Made by a program: the position numbers and the translations under genes
The notes under the pieces: model-generated
Seen by the model: only the letters and a program-made list of their open reading frames with translations
What the model was told of the DNA's origin: nothing
Database searches by the model: none
NCBI GenBank assembly: GCA_963699225.1
Contig: OY969423.1
Coordinates: 620,001-684,000, forward strand
DNA length: 64,000 nucleotides
Direction of reading: 5' to 3'
Source: VRUE01 sp963699225
Lineage (GTDB): Bacteria; Actinomycetota; Thermoleophilia; Solirubrobacterales; 70-9
Part shown: piece after piece, positions 22,724-31,687 of the stretch
How positions within the stretch are numbered: the first letter of the stretch is position 1
How the letters are laid out: every line of letters starts with the position of its first letter

Positions 22724-25700
22724 CTAAGCGGCCAGGGCTACCGCACTGGAGAGAACCTGGTCCAGCTCGCTGCGCAGCTTGCCGGAGGAGCGAACCCGGA
22801 AATTGTCGCCGCATCTCAGCTCCGTCATCCGCCCGTCGGCACCAAGCAGGGCCACCCGAACCTCTTCGGGACCTTTGTGGTGCTCGAGCACCGCCTTGAT
22901 TTCCTCGATCAGCGCCTCGGAGTAGGCGGCTTCGGCAACCTCCACCTTGAACGGCCCGCTCGCCACGCTGGCCACCGCCGGCGCCGCAGCGATCTCGGCC
23001 GCGTCGGGTTCGAAGCGCTCGGCCTCCTGGACGACGAGCTTGGTCTCGCCGCGGTCCTTGTGGTCGAGGCGGCCGCGGACGATGACGATCGCGTCGGGCT
23101 CGATCACGGCGGCGTTCTCGGACTCGTCGGCCTTGAAGACCAGCATCTCGACCTGCCCCTCGACGTCGTCGAGGGTGGCGAACATCATCTGGCTGCCGCT
23201 CTTGGTGCGGATCTTCTTGCACTCGGTGACGATGCCGCCGACCGTCACCCAGGAGCCATCCTGCTTGCCGGCGAGGGCGGCGATGCCGCAATCGACCCGG
23301 GCGCGCAGGGCCCCGCGCACCTCGGTCAGCGGGTGCTCGGAGAGGTAAGTCCCCAGCGTCTCCTTCTCCATCGCCAGCAGCTCGGCGCGCTCGAACTCGG
23401 CGGCGGAGATCGGCGGGCGGTGGTGCGCCTGGGTCGCGTGGGCGCCCGCCCCGGTCTCCTCGCCGAAGTCGAAGATCGAGCCTTGGCCGAGCTGGGCGTC
23501 CTCCTGGGCCTTCTGGCCCGCCGACTGCGCCGCCGGCAGCGCCTCGAGCATGCCCTTGCGGGTGGCACCGGTTGAGTCGAGGGCGCCGCACTTGACCAGG
23601 CATTCGATCGCGCGTTTGTTGACCGCGCGCGAGTCGACCCGCTCGCAGAAGTCCCAGATCGAGGCGATCGGCGCGTCCTCGCGAGCCCGCAGGATCGCCT
23701 CGACCGCGGCGTGGCCGACGTTCTTGACCGCGTCGAGGCCGAAGCGGATTGCCTTCTCGGAGACGACGAAGCTGTGATCGGAGGAGTTGACGTCGGGGGG
23801 CAGCACGTCAATTCCCATCTCCTCGCAGCGGTTGACGAAGAAGGGCACCTTGTCCTTGGTGTTCATCACCGAGGAGATCACCGCCGCCATGTACTCCGCC
23901 GGGTAGTTGGCCTTGAGGTAGGCGGTGCGGTAGGAGATCAGCCCGTAACAGGCGGCGTGGGACTTGTTGAAGGAGTAGTCGGCGGCGGCTTCGTTCAGCT
24001 TCCAGAGGTCCTTGGCGACGTTGGGGGCGGTGTTCGATTCGGCCAGCCCCTGCATGAATTTGTCCTTCATCGTCGCCATCAGCTCGCGCTTCTTCTTGCC
24101 GATCGCCTTGCGCAGATCGTCCGCCTCGGCGCCGGAGAAGCCCGCCATCTCGCGGGCGATCGCCATCAGCTGCTCCTGGTAGACGACGCAGCCATGGGTC
24201 TCCTCGGTGATCGCGCGCAGGCGCGGGTCCGGGTAGCGCACCGTCGAGGGGTCCTTCTTGCCCTTGGCGTAGGCGGGGATATAGGCCATCGCGCCGGGGC
24301 GGTAAAGCGCGCCGAGCGCGACCAGGTCGGAGAACTCGGTCGGCCCGACCTTGCGCAGCGCGTCGCGCATCCCCTCCGACTCGAACTGGAAGACGCCGGT
24401 CGAGTCACCGCCGGCGAGCATCTCGTAGGTCTTGGCGTCGTCGATCGGGATCGCCTCCATGTCGACCTCCTCGCCGCGCGAGCGGCGGATGATGTCGATC
24501 GCGTCCTCGATCACGTCGAGGTTGCGCAGGCCGAGGAAGTCCATCTTCAGCAGCCCGATCTCCTCGATCGGCCCCATCGAGTACTGGGTCACGATCTTGT
24601 ACTGGCGCTCGGCCTTGCCGCTGCTGTTGGCCGGAGCCGGGGCGGTCTTGTCCTCGGCCAACTGCAGAGGCACCACTTCCTGCAGCGGCCGATCGGCGAT
24701 CACCACCGCGGCGGCGTGGATCGAGTTGTTGCGGATGATCCCCTCGAGGCCCTGGGCGACGTCGATGATCTTCTTCGCGTCCGGCTCGGCGTCGTAGGTC
24801 TTCTTCAGCTCCTGCCCCGATTTGAGGCATTCCTCGAAGGAGGGGCTGCGACCCATGATCGGCTCCGGGATCTGCTTCGCCAGGCGGTCGCCGGTGCCGT
24901 AGTCGAAGCCGAGCACGCGGGCGGCGTCGCGGGTGGCCGCGCGCGGCGCCATCTTGCCGAAGGTGATGATCTGAGCGACCGATTCGCGGCCGTACTTGTC
25001 GGCGACGTAGCGGATCATCCGCTCGCGGCCGCGGACCGAGAAGTCGATGTCGATGTCGGGCATCGACTTGCGCCCGGGGTTGAGGAAGCGCTCGAAGAGC
25101 AGATCTTCGGCGAGTGGGTCGATGTCGGTGATCGTCAGCGCGTAGGCGACGATTGAGCCCGCCGCCGAGCCGCGGCCCGGGCCGACCGCGATGCCGTTGT
25201 CCTTCGCGTAGCGGACGAAGTCCCAGACGATCAGGAAGTAAGAGGGGAAGCCCATCTCTTCGATCACCCCGAGCTCGAACTCCATCCGCTCGACCGCCTC
25301 GGCCGGCAGCGGATCGCCGTAGCGCGCCCGCATGCCCTCTTCGGCGACCCGGCGCAGCATCGCCTCCGGCTCCTCGCCGTCCGGGGTGGGGTAGCGCGGC
25401 AGCAGCAGCTTGCCGAGCTCGATGTCGATGTTGCAGCGCTCGGCGATCTCCAGCGTGGTCGGCACGGCGTCGGGCCACTCGGCAAAGGAGGTCGTCATTT
25501 CCTCGGAGTCCTTGAGGTAGAACTCGTTGGTGTCGAAGCTCATCTTCGGCGCTTCCAGAGTCGACTTGGTCTGCACGCAGAGCAGCGCCGCGTGGTCTTC
25601 GAAGTCCTCGCGCCTCAGGTAATGGACGTCGGCGGTGCCGACCAGCGGCCGGCCCAGCTCACGTGCATAGCGGACGATCCCCTCGTTGGCCTTGTCCTGC

Positions 25701-26251
25701 TCGGGGATGCCGTTCTTCTGCACCTCGAAGTAGACCTGCTCCGGACCGAAGGCCTGGATCAGGTCGTCGAGGTGGGCCCGGGCATCGTCCGGGCGCTCCT
25801 CGATCAGGCGGCGGCAGAAGCGCGACTGCAGGCAGCCGGTGAGCACGATCACGCCCTCGGCGTGGGCGGCAAGCATCTCCATGTCGACGTTGGCCTTGCC
25901 GCGCGAGAAGCCTTCGAGGAAGCCAGCGGAGGTGAGTTTGACCAGGTTAGCGAGCCCGGTGTCGCTCTCAGCCAGCAGCGTCAGGTGGTTGCGCTCGTAC
26001 TTCGGCTTCTCCTTGATCGTCTTGACGTCGTCGACGAAGTAGGCCTCGAAACCGGCGATCGGCTTGATCCCGTGCTTCTTGCAGGCCTTGTAGAGATCGA
26101 CGGCGCCATTCATCACGCCGTGGTCGGTCAGACCCAGGGCGGGCTGCCCCATTTCCGCGGCACGCGCGGCCATCGCGTCGATCTTGCAGGCGCCGTCGAG
26201 CAGCGAGTACTCGCTGTGGGCGTGCAGATGGACGGCGGAAGGGCTGCTCAC
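22724..26251 (-). CDS. dnaE: DNA polymerase III alpha subunit
   Basis: 1175 aa replicative C-family polymerase (DnaE1 type). The N-terminal PHP domain starts HLHAHSEYSLLDG with LTDHGVMNG. The catalytic aspartates are in PDIDIDFSVRGRERM near residues 396-400, followed by the fingers and beta-binding tandem HhH. The OB-fold is near residue 1000 (WVTVGGIVTECKKIRTKSG). The length and intact PHP motif suit a proofreading-capable DnaE1 rather than the shorter DnaE2. GTG start at 26251. Confidence 0.97.
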   Translation of the reverse strand: MSSPSAVHLHAHSEYSLLDGACKIDAMAARAAEMGQPALGLTDHGVMNGAVDLYKACKKHGIKPIAGFEAYFVDDVKTIKEKPKYERNHLTLLAESDTGLANLVKLTSAGFLEGFSRGKANVDMEMLAAHAEGVIVLTGCLQSRFCRRLIEERPDDARAHLDDLIQAFGPEQVYFEVQKNGIPEQDKANEGIVRYARELGRPLVGTADVHYLRREDFEDHAALLCVQTKSTLEAPKMSFDTNEFYLKDSEEMTTSFAEWPDAVPTTLEIAERCNIDIELGKLLLPRYPTPDGEEPEAMLRRVAEEGMRARYGDPLPAEAVERMEFELGVIEEMGFPSYFLIVWDFVRYAKDNGIAVGPGRGSAAGSIVAYALTITDIDPLAEDLLFERFLNPGRKSMPDIDIDFSVRGRERMIRYVADKYGRESVAQIITFGKMAPRAATRDAARVLGFDYGTGDRLAKQIPEPIMGRSPSFEECLKSGQELKKTYDAEPDAKKIIDVAQGLEGIIRNNSIHAAAVVIADRPLQEVVPLQLAEDKTAPAPANSSGKAERQYKIVTQYSMGPIEEIGLLKMDFLGLRNLDVIEDAIDIIRRSRGEEVDMEAIPIDDAKTYEMLAGGDSTGVFQFESEGMRDALRKVGPTEFSDLVALGALYRPGAMAYIPAYAKGKKDPSTVRYPDPRLRAITEETHGCVVYQEQLMAIAREMAGFSGAEADDLRKAIGKKKRELMATMKDKFMQGLAESNTAPNVAKDLWKLNEAAADYSFNKSHAACYGLISYRTAYLKANYPAEYMAAVISSVMNTKDKVPFFVNRCEEMGIDVLPPDVNSSDHSFVVSEKAIRFGLDAVKNVGHAAVEAILRAREDAPIASIWDFCERVDSRAVNKRAIECLVKCGALDSTGATRKGMLEALPAAQSAGQKAQEDAQLGQGSIFDFGEETGAGAHATQAHHRPPISAAEFERAELLAMEKETLGTYLSEHPLTEVRGALRARVDCGIAALAGKQDGSWVTVGGIVTECKKIRTKSGSQMMFATLDDVEGQVEMLVFKADESENAAVIEPDAIVIVRGRLDHKDRGETKLVVQEAERFEPDAAEIAAAPAVASVASGPFKVEVAEAAYSEALIEEIKAVLEHHKGPEEVRVALLGADGRMTELRCGDNFRVRSSGKLRSELDQVLSSAVALAA

Positions 26252-26349
26252 GATCGATGGCCGATCATGCCAATCACTTCAGATGGAGCGACGCGCTTTT
26301 AGGCGTCTTCCGCGCACCTTCCGCGAGTATTTACGCCAGCTACAAGCGC

Positions 26350-27384
26350 TCAGCCGCAGACCCAAGCACTAGGACCGGAGTCGGCCCAGATTTCAGCGGC
26401 TATCCGATCTTGTTCGGCCTTGGGCGCGTTCTGAGGCTCCCCCTGGCCGCCGTAGAGTTCCCAGGTGGACGGGAGGATTTGATAGGCCCCTCCGGCGCCC
26501 GATGAGGGATTTACCGCGCCGTAGTTGCCGCCGGACTCGCACATGACCACGTAGGCGGGGATGGCGTAAGGGCCGCCCAGCCAGCGTTCTACTTCGCTCG
26601 TTGCTTCTTCGGCGCTGATGCGTTCGGCTTCGGCCGCCCTGGCCGCTTGGATGTCGCTTGTCCATTGACCGATCTTGTCCTTGAGCGTGGCCAGCGCCGC
26701 CGAGCGGGCGGCGGCAACGGAGTGCAGGTGGGATGCCGCGGCCTCGGCATTTTCGCGGACGGTTGCGACTTCGGATCGGGCCGCGGCGAGGCGTTCGTTG
26801 TAGGAGTCGACGCGAGCTTTGAGGGTGGCGACGCGCTGCAGCGCCGCGGCGACGGTGCGGCGGACCTGGGCCACACGAGCGGCCAGGTCGGAGTCGGACT
26901 GCTGGATTCGCTCCAGGTATTCGGTCCGGGTCGCCAGTTCGTCGATGCTGTCGGAGGCGAGGATGATGCTTGCGGTGCTGGGCGAGCCGCTCTCATAGAT
27001 CGCCACGAGGCGAGCGGCGAGGGCGGCCCGGGCCCGGTGCAGCCGCCGCTTTTCGGCCGCCAGCCGGCGCTTGGTCCGTTGCGCTTCGGCAGCCAACCGC
27101 GCGGCCTTTTCTTCGCCCGTCGCCAGCAGGGTGGTGAGCTTTTGCTCGCGGGCGCTGGCCGCGGCGGCTTCCTGTTCGGCCGCGGCGAGTTCTCCTTGCG
27201 CCGCCTGCAGCTGGCCGGCCAGCGATCCGGCTTCTTCCCGTCCGGCGGAGACCCTCTCCTGCAGGGCCGAGATGCTTGCCGCCGAGGCAGGGGCAGCCGC
27301 GAGCGCGGACGGCGCCAGCAGTGCACAGAGGAGGGCGACGAGAAGCCTGGGGCTCCCCGCCTTTGTCGCGAAGGTTCGCGCCAC
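26350..27384 (-). CDS. exported coiled-coil protein with Rpf/transglycosylase-like C-terminal domain
   Basis: 344 aa. It begins with a signal peptide (LLVALLCALLAPSALA, cleavage near residue 35). About 230 residues of Ala/Glu-rich coiled coil follow, like the N-terminal halves of EnvC/CwlO/RipC-type hydrolases. The C-terminal 70 residues are a resuscitation-promoting-factor or lysozyme-like domain (VVMCESGGNYGAVNPSSGAG, AYQILPSTWELYGG). The Glu in CESGG is the expected catalytic acid. It is probably a peptidoglycan-cleaving enzyme whose coiled coil regulates activity. Glu codons are mostly GAA, unlike neighbouring dnaE. Confidence 0.85.
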   Translation of the reverse strand: MARTFATKAGSPRLLVALLCALLAPSALAAAPASAASISALQERVSAGREEAGSLAGQLQAAQGELAAAEQEAAAASAREQKLTTLLATGEEKAARLAAEAQRTKRRLAAEKRRLHRARAALAARLVAIYESGSPSTASIILASDSIDELATRTEYLERIQQSDSDLAARVAQVRRTVAAALQRVATLKARVDSYNERLAAARSEVATVRENAEAAASHLHSVAAARSAALATLKDKIGQWTSDIQAARAAEAERISAEEATSEVERWLGGPYAIPAYVVMCESGGNYGAVNPSSGAGGAYQILPSTWELYGGQGEPQNAPKAEQDRIAAEIWADSGPSAWVCG

Positions 27385-27402
27385 TAAGGGGTCGAGGCTA
27401 CG

Positions 27403-27558
27403 CTAGCCCTCAGGCACGTTGCGCGTCGCGGCATAGGCCGCAACCGCCAATGCAACCGCCGCAACCCCGGCGCCGATGCGAATCTGGCGCCGGTAGCGGC
27501 GCCGAACGTACTTGACCGCGAAGCGGATTGCGACCTTGCCGAGCTTGTCGTAGGTCAT
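27403..27558 (-). CDS. small single-TM basic protein (51 aa)
   Basis: The ATG at 27558 directly follows the argG stop (TAGATG) and the frame ends with TAG at 27403-27405. The N-terminal 27 residues are strongly basic (VKYVRRRYRRQIR). Residues 28-45 are hydrophobic (IGAGVAAVALAVAAYAA), and six residues follow. It is predicted to be a small inner-membrane protein with an inside-positive N-terminus. The tight junction with argG argues for real, coupled translation. Function unknown. Confidence 0.65.
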   Translation of the reverse strand: MTYDKLGKVAIRFAVKYVRRRYRRQIRIGAGVAAVALAVAAYAATRNVPEG

Positions 27559-28830
27559 CTACTCCTCCTCCCCGCGCTGGCGAATTCGGTACGCCATGCG
27601 CGACTGCAGCGACCAGAGCTCGATGAAGCCCGGCGAGGCGGTCTGCGAGAAGAGCCCTCCCGACTGGGCAAAAGAGGCAAGGTCGGCGTCGTAAACGGCA
27701 TTGGGCGAGCTCCGGGTTACCACCCGGACGCTGCCCTTGAAGAGCTTGAGGCCAATCGTGCCGGTGACCTGGGCGTTGACCGCGTTCATGTAGGCGTCGA
27801 GGTCGGTACGCAGCGGCTCCCACCAGAGCCCGGCGTAGACCAGGTAGGCCCACTTGCGGTCGAGCTCGGGCTTGAATTGGTTCTGGTGGATCGTGCCGAC
27901 CAGCTTCTCCAGCTCTTGGTGAGCGGGCAGCAGGATCGCCGCCGCCGGAATCTCGTAGATGTCGCGCACCTTGAGGCCGACGATGCGGTCCTCGATGTGA
28001 TCGACGATGCCGACGCCGTGGCGGCAGCCAACCTCTGCGACGCGTTCAAGCAGCTCGACTGACGCTAGGCGCTCGCCGTTGAAGGCGACCGGGATGCCGG
28101 CCTCGAACTCGACGGTGACGACCTCAGCCTCGTCGGGTGCCTGCTCGGGCCGGGTGACCAGCTGGAAGACGTCGTCCTCGGGGGCGTGGTCGAGGTCCTC
28201 GATCCAGCGACCCTCCGAGGAGCGGCCCCAGAGGTTGTCATCGATCGAGTAGGGCGCCACCTCGGTGCCGCCCTTGACCGGGATGCCGTGCTCGCGGGCG
28301 TAGGCGATCTCCTCCTCGCGGCCCATCTGCCAGGAGCGCACCGGGGCGATCGTCTTCAGCTCCGGCGCCAGCGTCGCCACCGTGGCCTCGATCCGGACCT
28401 GGTCGTTGCCCTTGCCGGTGCAGCCGTGGGCGATCGTGTCGCAGCCACTGCGCCGCGCGTACTCGACCGCCAGCTTGGCGATCAGCGGCCGGCCGAGCGC
28501 GGTGAAGAGCGGGTAGCCGCCACCGTAGAGCGCGTTGGCCTTGATCGCCGGCAGCACGTACTCCTCGGCGAACTCCTCGCGGGCGTCGACGACGTGGCAC
28601 TCGAGCGCGCCGAGGCGCTTAGCCTTGTCCTCGATCACGGCGTAGTCCTCGCCCGGCTGGCCGAGGTTGACGGTAAGGCAGACGACCTCGGCGTCGTAGG
28701 AGTCCTGGATCCACTTCAGCATCACGCTCGTGTCGAGGCCGCCCGAGTAGAGCAGCAGGACCCGCCGGACCTCAGCGGGATCCGCCTCGTAAGAGGCCGT
28801 GCGCACGTCTGCGGGTGAGCCCGAAGCCAC
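27559..28830 (-). CDS. argG: argininosuccinate synthase
   Basis: 423 aa. ArgG condenses citrulline and aspartate with ATP. The P-loop is LLLYSGGLDTSVMLKW, followed by HGCTGKGNDQVR and SIDDNLWGRSSEG. GTG 28830 overlaps the upstream stop by one base (TAGTG). A second GTG at 28806 would give a more typical N-terminus, so the start is not settled. Part of the arginine gene run. argF, argH and argR are not in the window. Confidence 0.94.
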   Translation of the reverse strand: MASGSPADVRTASYEADPAEVRRVLLLYSGGLDTSVMLKWIQDSYDAEVVCLTVNLGQPGEDYAVIEDKAKRLGALECHVVDAREEFAEEYVLPAIKANALYGGGYPLFTALGRPLIAKLAVEYARRSGCDTIAHGCTGKGNDQVRIEATVATLAPELKTIAPVRSWQMGREEEIAYAREHGIPVKGGTEVAPYSIDDNLWGRSSEGRWIEDLDHAPEDDVFQLVTRPEQAPDEAEVVTVEFEAGIPVAFNGERLASVELLERVAEVGCRHGVGIVDHIEDRIVGLKVRDIYEIPAAAILLPAHQELEKLVGTIHQNQFKPELDRKWAYLVYAGLWWEPLRTDLDAYMNAVNAQVTGTIGLKLFKGSVRVVTRSSPNAVYDADLASFAQSGGLFSQTASPGFIELWSLQSRMAYRIRQRGEEE

Positions 28831-29183
28831 TAGGGAGCGCCGATGCCGCCGCTGCCGTTTTCTTCTTCGGGCGGGGTCGTGGTCGTGGTCGTTTCTTCGG
28901 GCGCCGTCGTCGTTTCCGACGTGGTGGTGGTTTCGGTTGGGGTCGAAGTCGTGGTCTCGGTGGTCGAGCCGGTCGTCGTCTCGGTGCTCGAGCTCGTTTC
29001 GCTCGGGGTCGTCGTCACCGTGGAAGTCGAGCCGCCGCTGTCGCCGCTGTTGGCGATCACGACGACCGCAATCACCAGGCCGACTATCACCGCGATCAGG
29101 CCGGCGATCAGCAGCCGCGTGTTGCCGTGCGGGCGGTGCTCGTCGTCGGGCTGGCGCATCATCCGTGTCGGGTCCTCGTGCAT
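28830..29183 (-). CDS. membrane-anchored Thr/Ser-rich low-complexity protein
   Basis: 117 aa. A cytoplasmic charged head (MHEDPTRMMRQPDDEHRPHG) is followed by one TM segment at 24-44 (LLIAGLIAVIVGLVIAVVVI). About 70 residues of Thr, Ser, Glu and Pro follow with TETTT-like repeats. This resembles a stalk or glycosylatable surface tail. It lies between a DivIVA-like gene and argG and is coupled to both. It has no evident link to arginine synthesis. Confidence 0.7.
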   Translation of the reverse strand: MHEDPTRMMRQPDDEHRPHGNTRLLIAGLIAVIVGLVIAVVVIANSGDSGGSTSTVTTTPSETSSSTETTTGSTTETTTSTPTETTTTSETTTAPEETTTTTTPPEEENGSGGIGAP

Positions 29184-29186
29184 GCC

Positions 29187-29618
29187 TCACTCCTCCGGTC
29201 CGAGTATCGCGTCGAGTATCTCGCTGGTGTCGGCGATGTCGAAGCTGCTGTGCAGGCGCTCGGCGATCTCCTCGCGGCTACTCCCCGAGACCGCCATCTG
29301 GGTGGCGAGCAGACGGGCGCCGGCGGAGCCAGAGCGCGGCCCCGCAGGTGCCTCCGGCTGGGGCACCGCGGCGACTGGCCTCAGGTGCGGCTCACGCTGT
29401 CCCGAAGCCGGTGGATCGAGCTCATCGGCGAGGGCCCGCAGGCGCTCGGCGACGATGCGGTCAGCGCGGGCGCCTGCGTCGGAGAGCTGACGGCGCGCCT
29501 GCTCCTCGGCGTCATCGATCACTTTGGCAGCGGCCTGCTCGGCGGCCTCGACGATCGCCGCCAGGCGCTCGGCCGTACCGCTGGTCAGCGCGCGGGGCTC
29601 AGAGGGACGCTTGCTCAT
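29187..29618 (-). CDS. coiled-coil protein, DivIVA/ATP-synthase-b-like
   Basis: 143 aa. Residues 14-68 form a continuous Ala/Glu/Arg-rich coiled coil (ERLAAIVEAAEQAAAKV, QARRQLSDAGARAD). A Pro/Gly linker and a helical C-terminal segment (SREEIAERLHSSFDIADT) follow. The latter resembles short helices in DivIVA-associated proteins. Its start overlaps the argD stop (ATGA). A role in envelope or division organisation is possible but only by analogy. Confidence 0.65.
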   Translation of the reverse strand: MSKRPSEPRALTSGTAERLAAIVEAAEQAAAKVIDDAEEQARRQLSDAGARADRIVAERLRALADELDPPASGQREPHLRPVAAVPQPEAPAGPRSGSAGARLLATQMAVSGSSREEIAERLHSSFDIADTSEILDAILGPEE

Positions 29619-30805
29619 TCCGGCGCGTAGCTTAGGAGTGCAGACGCGATCGTGGCAACGGCCCGCTCGATCTGGTCCGAATCGACCGTCAGCGGCGGCA
29701 GCAGGCGCAGGGTCCCGGGCTCGGGCACGTTGACGATCAGGCCGCGCTCGAGCAGATCGGCGCCGACCGCCGCCGCGTCGACACCGCTGCCGAGACCGAC
29801 GCCGAGCATCAGGCCGCGGCCGCGGACCGCGTCGACACCATCGAGGGCGAGCAGCGCGTCGCGCAGCTTCGCTCCCCGCTCGCGCACGCCGCGCAGCAAC
29901 GCGGCGTCATCGACGATCTCGAGTACGGCGAGGGCGGCAACGCTGGCAAGCAAGCCGCCGGCGAAAGTCGAGCCGTGGTCGCCGGGCTCCAGCACCTCGC
30001 TGGTCTCCGGGTTGGTCACGCAGGCCCCGATCGGCATGCCGCCGCCGAGTGCCTTGGCGCTGGTCAGAACGTCTGGACGGACCGGTGTCTGTTGGTAGGC
30101 CCAGAGCGAGCCGGTGCGGCCGATCCCGGTCTGGATCTCGTCGAAGATCAACAGCGCGCCGCTCTCGTCGCAGGCCTGGCGGGCGGCGAGCAGGGTCCCA
30201 TCGCTCAGCGGGTAGATCCCGGCCTCACCCTGGATCGGCTCGATCAGCACCGCGGCCGTGTTCTCGCCGACGGCCGCTCGCAAGGCCTCCGGGTCGTCGA
30301 AGGGCACGGCGCGAAAGCCGGGCAGCATCGGCGCCAGAGCGGGATTGGTGGCAAGCGCCGGCGTCGCCGAGAGCGAGCCGTAGGTGCGGCCGTGGAAGTC
30401 GCGCTCGAAGCTGATGATCTCCGGCGCGGAGATGCCGCGCCGGTGAGCGTGCTTGCGGGCGATCTTGATCGCGCACTCGTTCGCCTCGGTGCCGGAGTTG
30501 GAGAAGAAGACCCGGCCGCCAAGGCTCGACTCCGCGAGCCGCTCGGCGAGCCGCACCATCGGCTCGGTGTAGAAGAGGTTTGAGGTGTGCATCAGGCGCC
30601 CGGCCTGCTCACGCACGGCCTCGACCACCTCGGGGTTGCAATGACCAACCGAGCAGACCGAGATGCCGCCGAGGAAGTCGAGGTACTCCTTGCCCTCCGC
30701 GTCCCAGAGCAGGGCGCCCTCGCCGCGCACGAACTCGACCGGCGCCCGCTTGTAAGTGCGCATCAGGTAGCGCTGCTCGAGCGCTTGCAGATCGGTCAGG
30801 TTCAC
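29615..30805 (-). CDS. argD: acetylornithine aminotransferase
   Basis: 396 aa class III PLP aminotransferase converting N-acetylglutamate semialdehyde to N-acetylornithine. It shows FLGGISVCSVGHCNPEVV, FSNSGTEANECAIKIARK, DEIQTGIGRTG and the PLP lysine in TSAKALGGGMPIG. The end overlaps the coiled-coil gene, and the start overlaps the argB stop (ATGA). Confidence 0.95.
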   Translation of the reverse strand: MNLTDLQALEQRYLMRTYKRAPVEFVRGEGALLWDAEGKEYLDFLGGISVCSVGHCNPEVVEAVREQAGRLMHTSNLFYTEPMVRLAERLAESSLGGRVFFSNSGTEANECAIKIARKHAHRRGISAPEIISFERDFHGRTYGSLSATPALATNPALAPMLPGFRAVPFDDPEALRAAVGENTAAVLIEPIQGEAGIYPLSDGTLLAARQACDESGALLIFDEIQTGIGRTGSLWAYQQTPVRPDVLTSAKALGGGMPIGACVTNPETSEVLEPGDHGSTFAGGLLASVAALAVLEIVDDAALLRGVRERGAKLRDALLALDGVDAVRGRGLMLGVGLGSGVDAAAVGADLLERGLIVNVPEPGTLRLLPPLTVDSDQIERAVATIASALLSYAPE

Positions 30806-31671
30806 GGGGTCACCATGGTGCCGATGCCGGCATCGGTGAAGAGCTCGACCAGCAACGAGTGCGGGCGACGGCCGTCGATGATGTGGGCGGCTCCGGCGCC
30901 GCCCCTGATCGCGTCGGCGCAGGCGGCCAGCTTCGGCCGCATGCCGCCGTCGATCTCCGCCAGTTTGCCCTCGACCTCGTCCACCGTCGCTCGCGCGATC
31001 AGCGAGTGGGTATCCGCCGGGTCGGCCAGCCAGCCCTCGACGTCGGTGAGGAAGATCGCCTTGTGGGCGCCGAGCTTGGCCGCGACCTTGCCCGCTGCCT
31101 CATCGGCGTTGACGTTGTAGGACTGGCCATCGCGATCGGAGGCCGAGGAGGCGATCACCGGGATGTAGTCCACGGCGATGTGGTTGAGCACGTCGACGTC
31201 GACATGCTCAATCGAGCCGACGAAACCGACCTCATCGGCGTTGGCGACCGGGGCGACGCGAAATAGGCCCCCGTCCTCGCCCGAGAGCCCGACCGCCGGC
31301 TGGCCATGAGCGTTGAGGCGCTGGACTATTTCGGAGTTGAGCTTGCCAACCAGGACCATGCGGGCGATCTCGACCGTCTCCGAGTCGGACACGCGCAGGC
31401 CCTCATGGAAGCGGACCTCGAGGCCGAGGCGATCCATGTACTGGCTGATTTCGGGACCGCCGCCATGGACGACGACTGGATTCATCCCGACGTACTTGAG
31501 CAGGACGACGTCGGTGGCGAAGGCCTCGCGCAGCGAGTCCTCGCGCATCGCCGCGCCGCCGTACTTGATCACCACCGTCTGGCCGTGAAACTGCTTGATG
31601 TAAGGCAGCGCCTCGAGCAGCGTCTCGACGTTTACCTGGGCCGCCCGTGACTGGGGCGCCTGCTCGGTCAT
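30802..31671 (-). CDS. argB: acetylglutamate kinase
   Basis: 289 aa amino-acid kinase phosphorylating N-acetylglutamate. Motifs are VVIKYGGAAM, VVHGGGPEISQYM, VGLSGEDGGLF and FLTDVEGW. ATG 31671 is used. The open frame continues upstream into argJ but is a shadow there. It lies 16 bases after argJ. Whether it is arginine-sensitive cannot be stated with confidence. Confidence 0.95.
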   Translation of the reverse strand: MTEQAPQSRAAQVNVETLLEALPYIKQFHGQTVVIKYGGAAMREDSLREAFATDVVLLKYVGMNPVVVHGGGPEISQYMDRLGLEVRFHEGLRVSDSETVEIARMVLVGKLNSEIVQRLNAHGQPAVGLSGEDGGLFRVAPVANADEVGFVGSIEHVDVDVLNHIAVDYIPVIASSASDRDGQSYNVNADEAAGKVAAKLGAHKAIFLTDVEGWLADPADTHSLIARATVDEVEGKLAEIDGGMRPKLAACADAIRGGAGAAHIIDGRRPHSLLVELFTDAGIGTMVTP

Positions 31672-31687
31672 CTGCCTCCTCCTTCGC

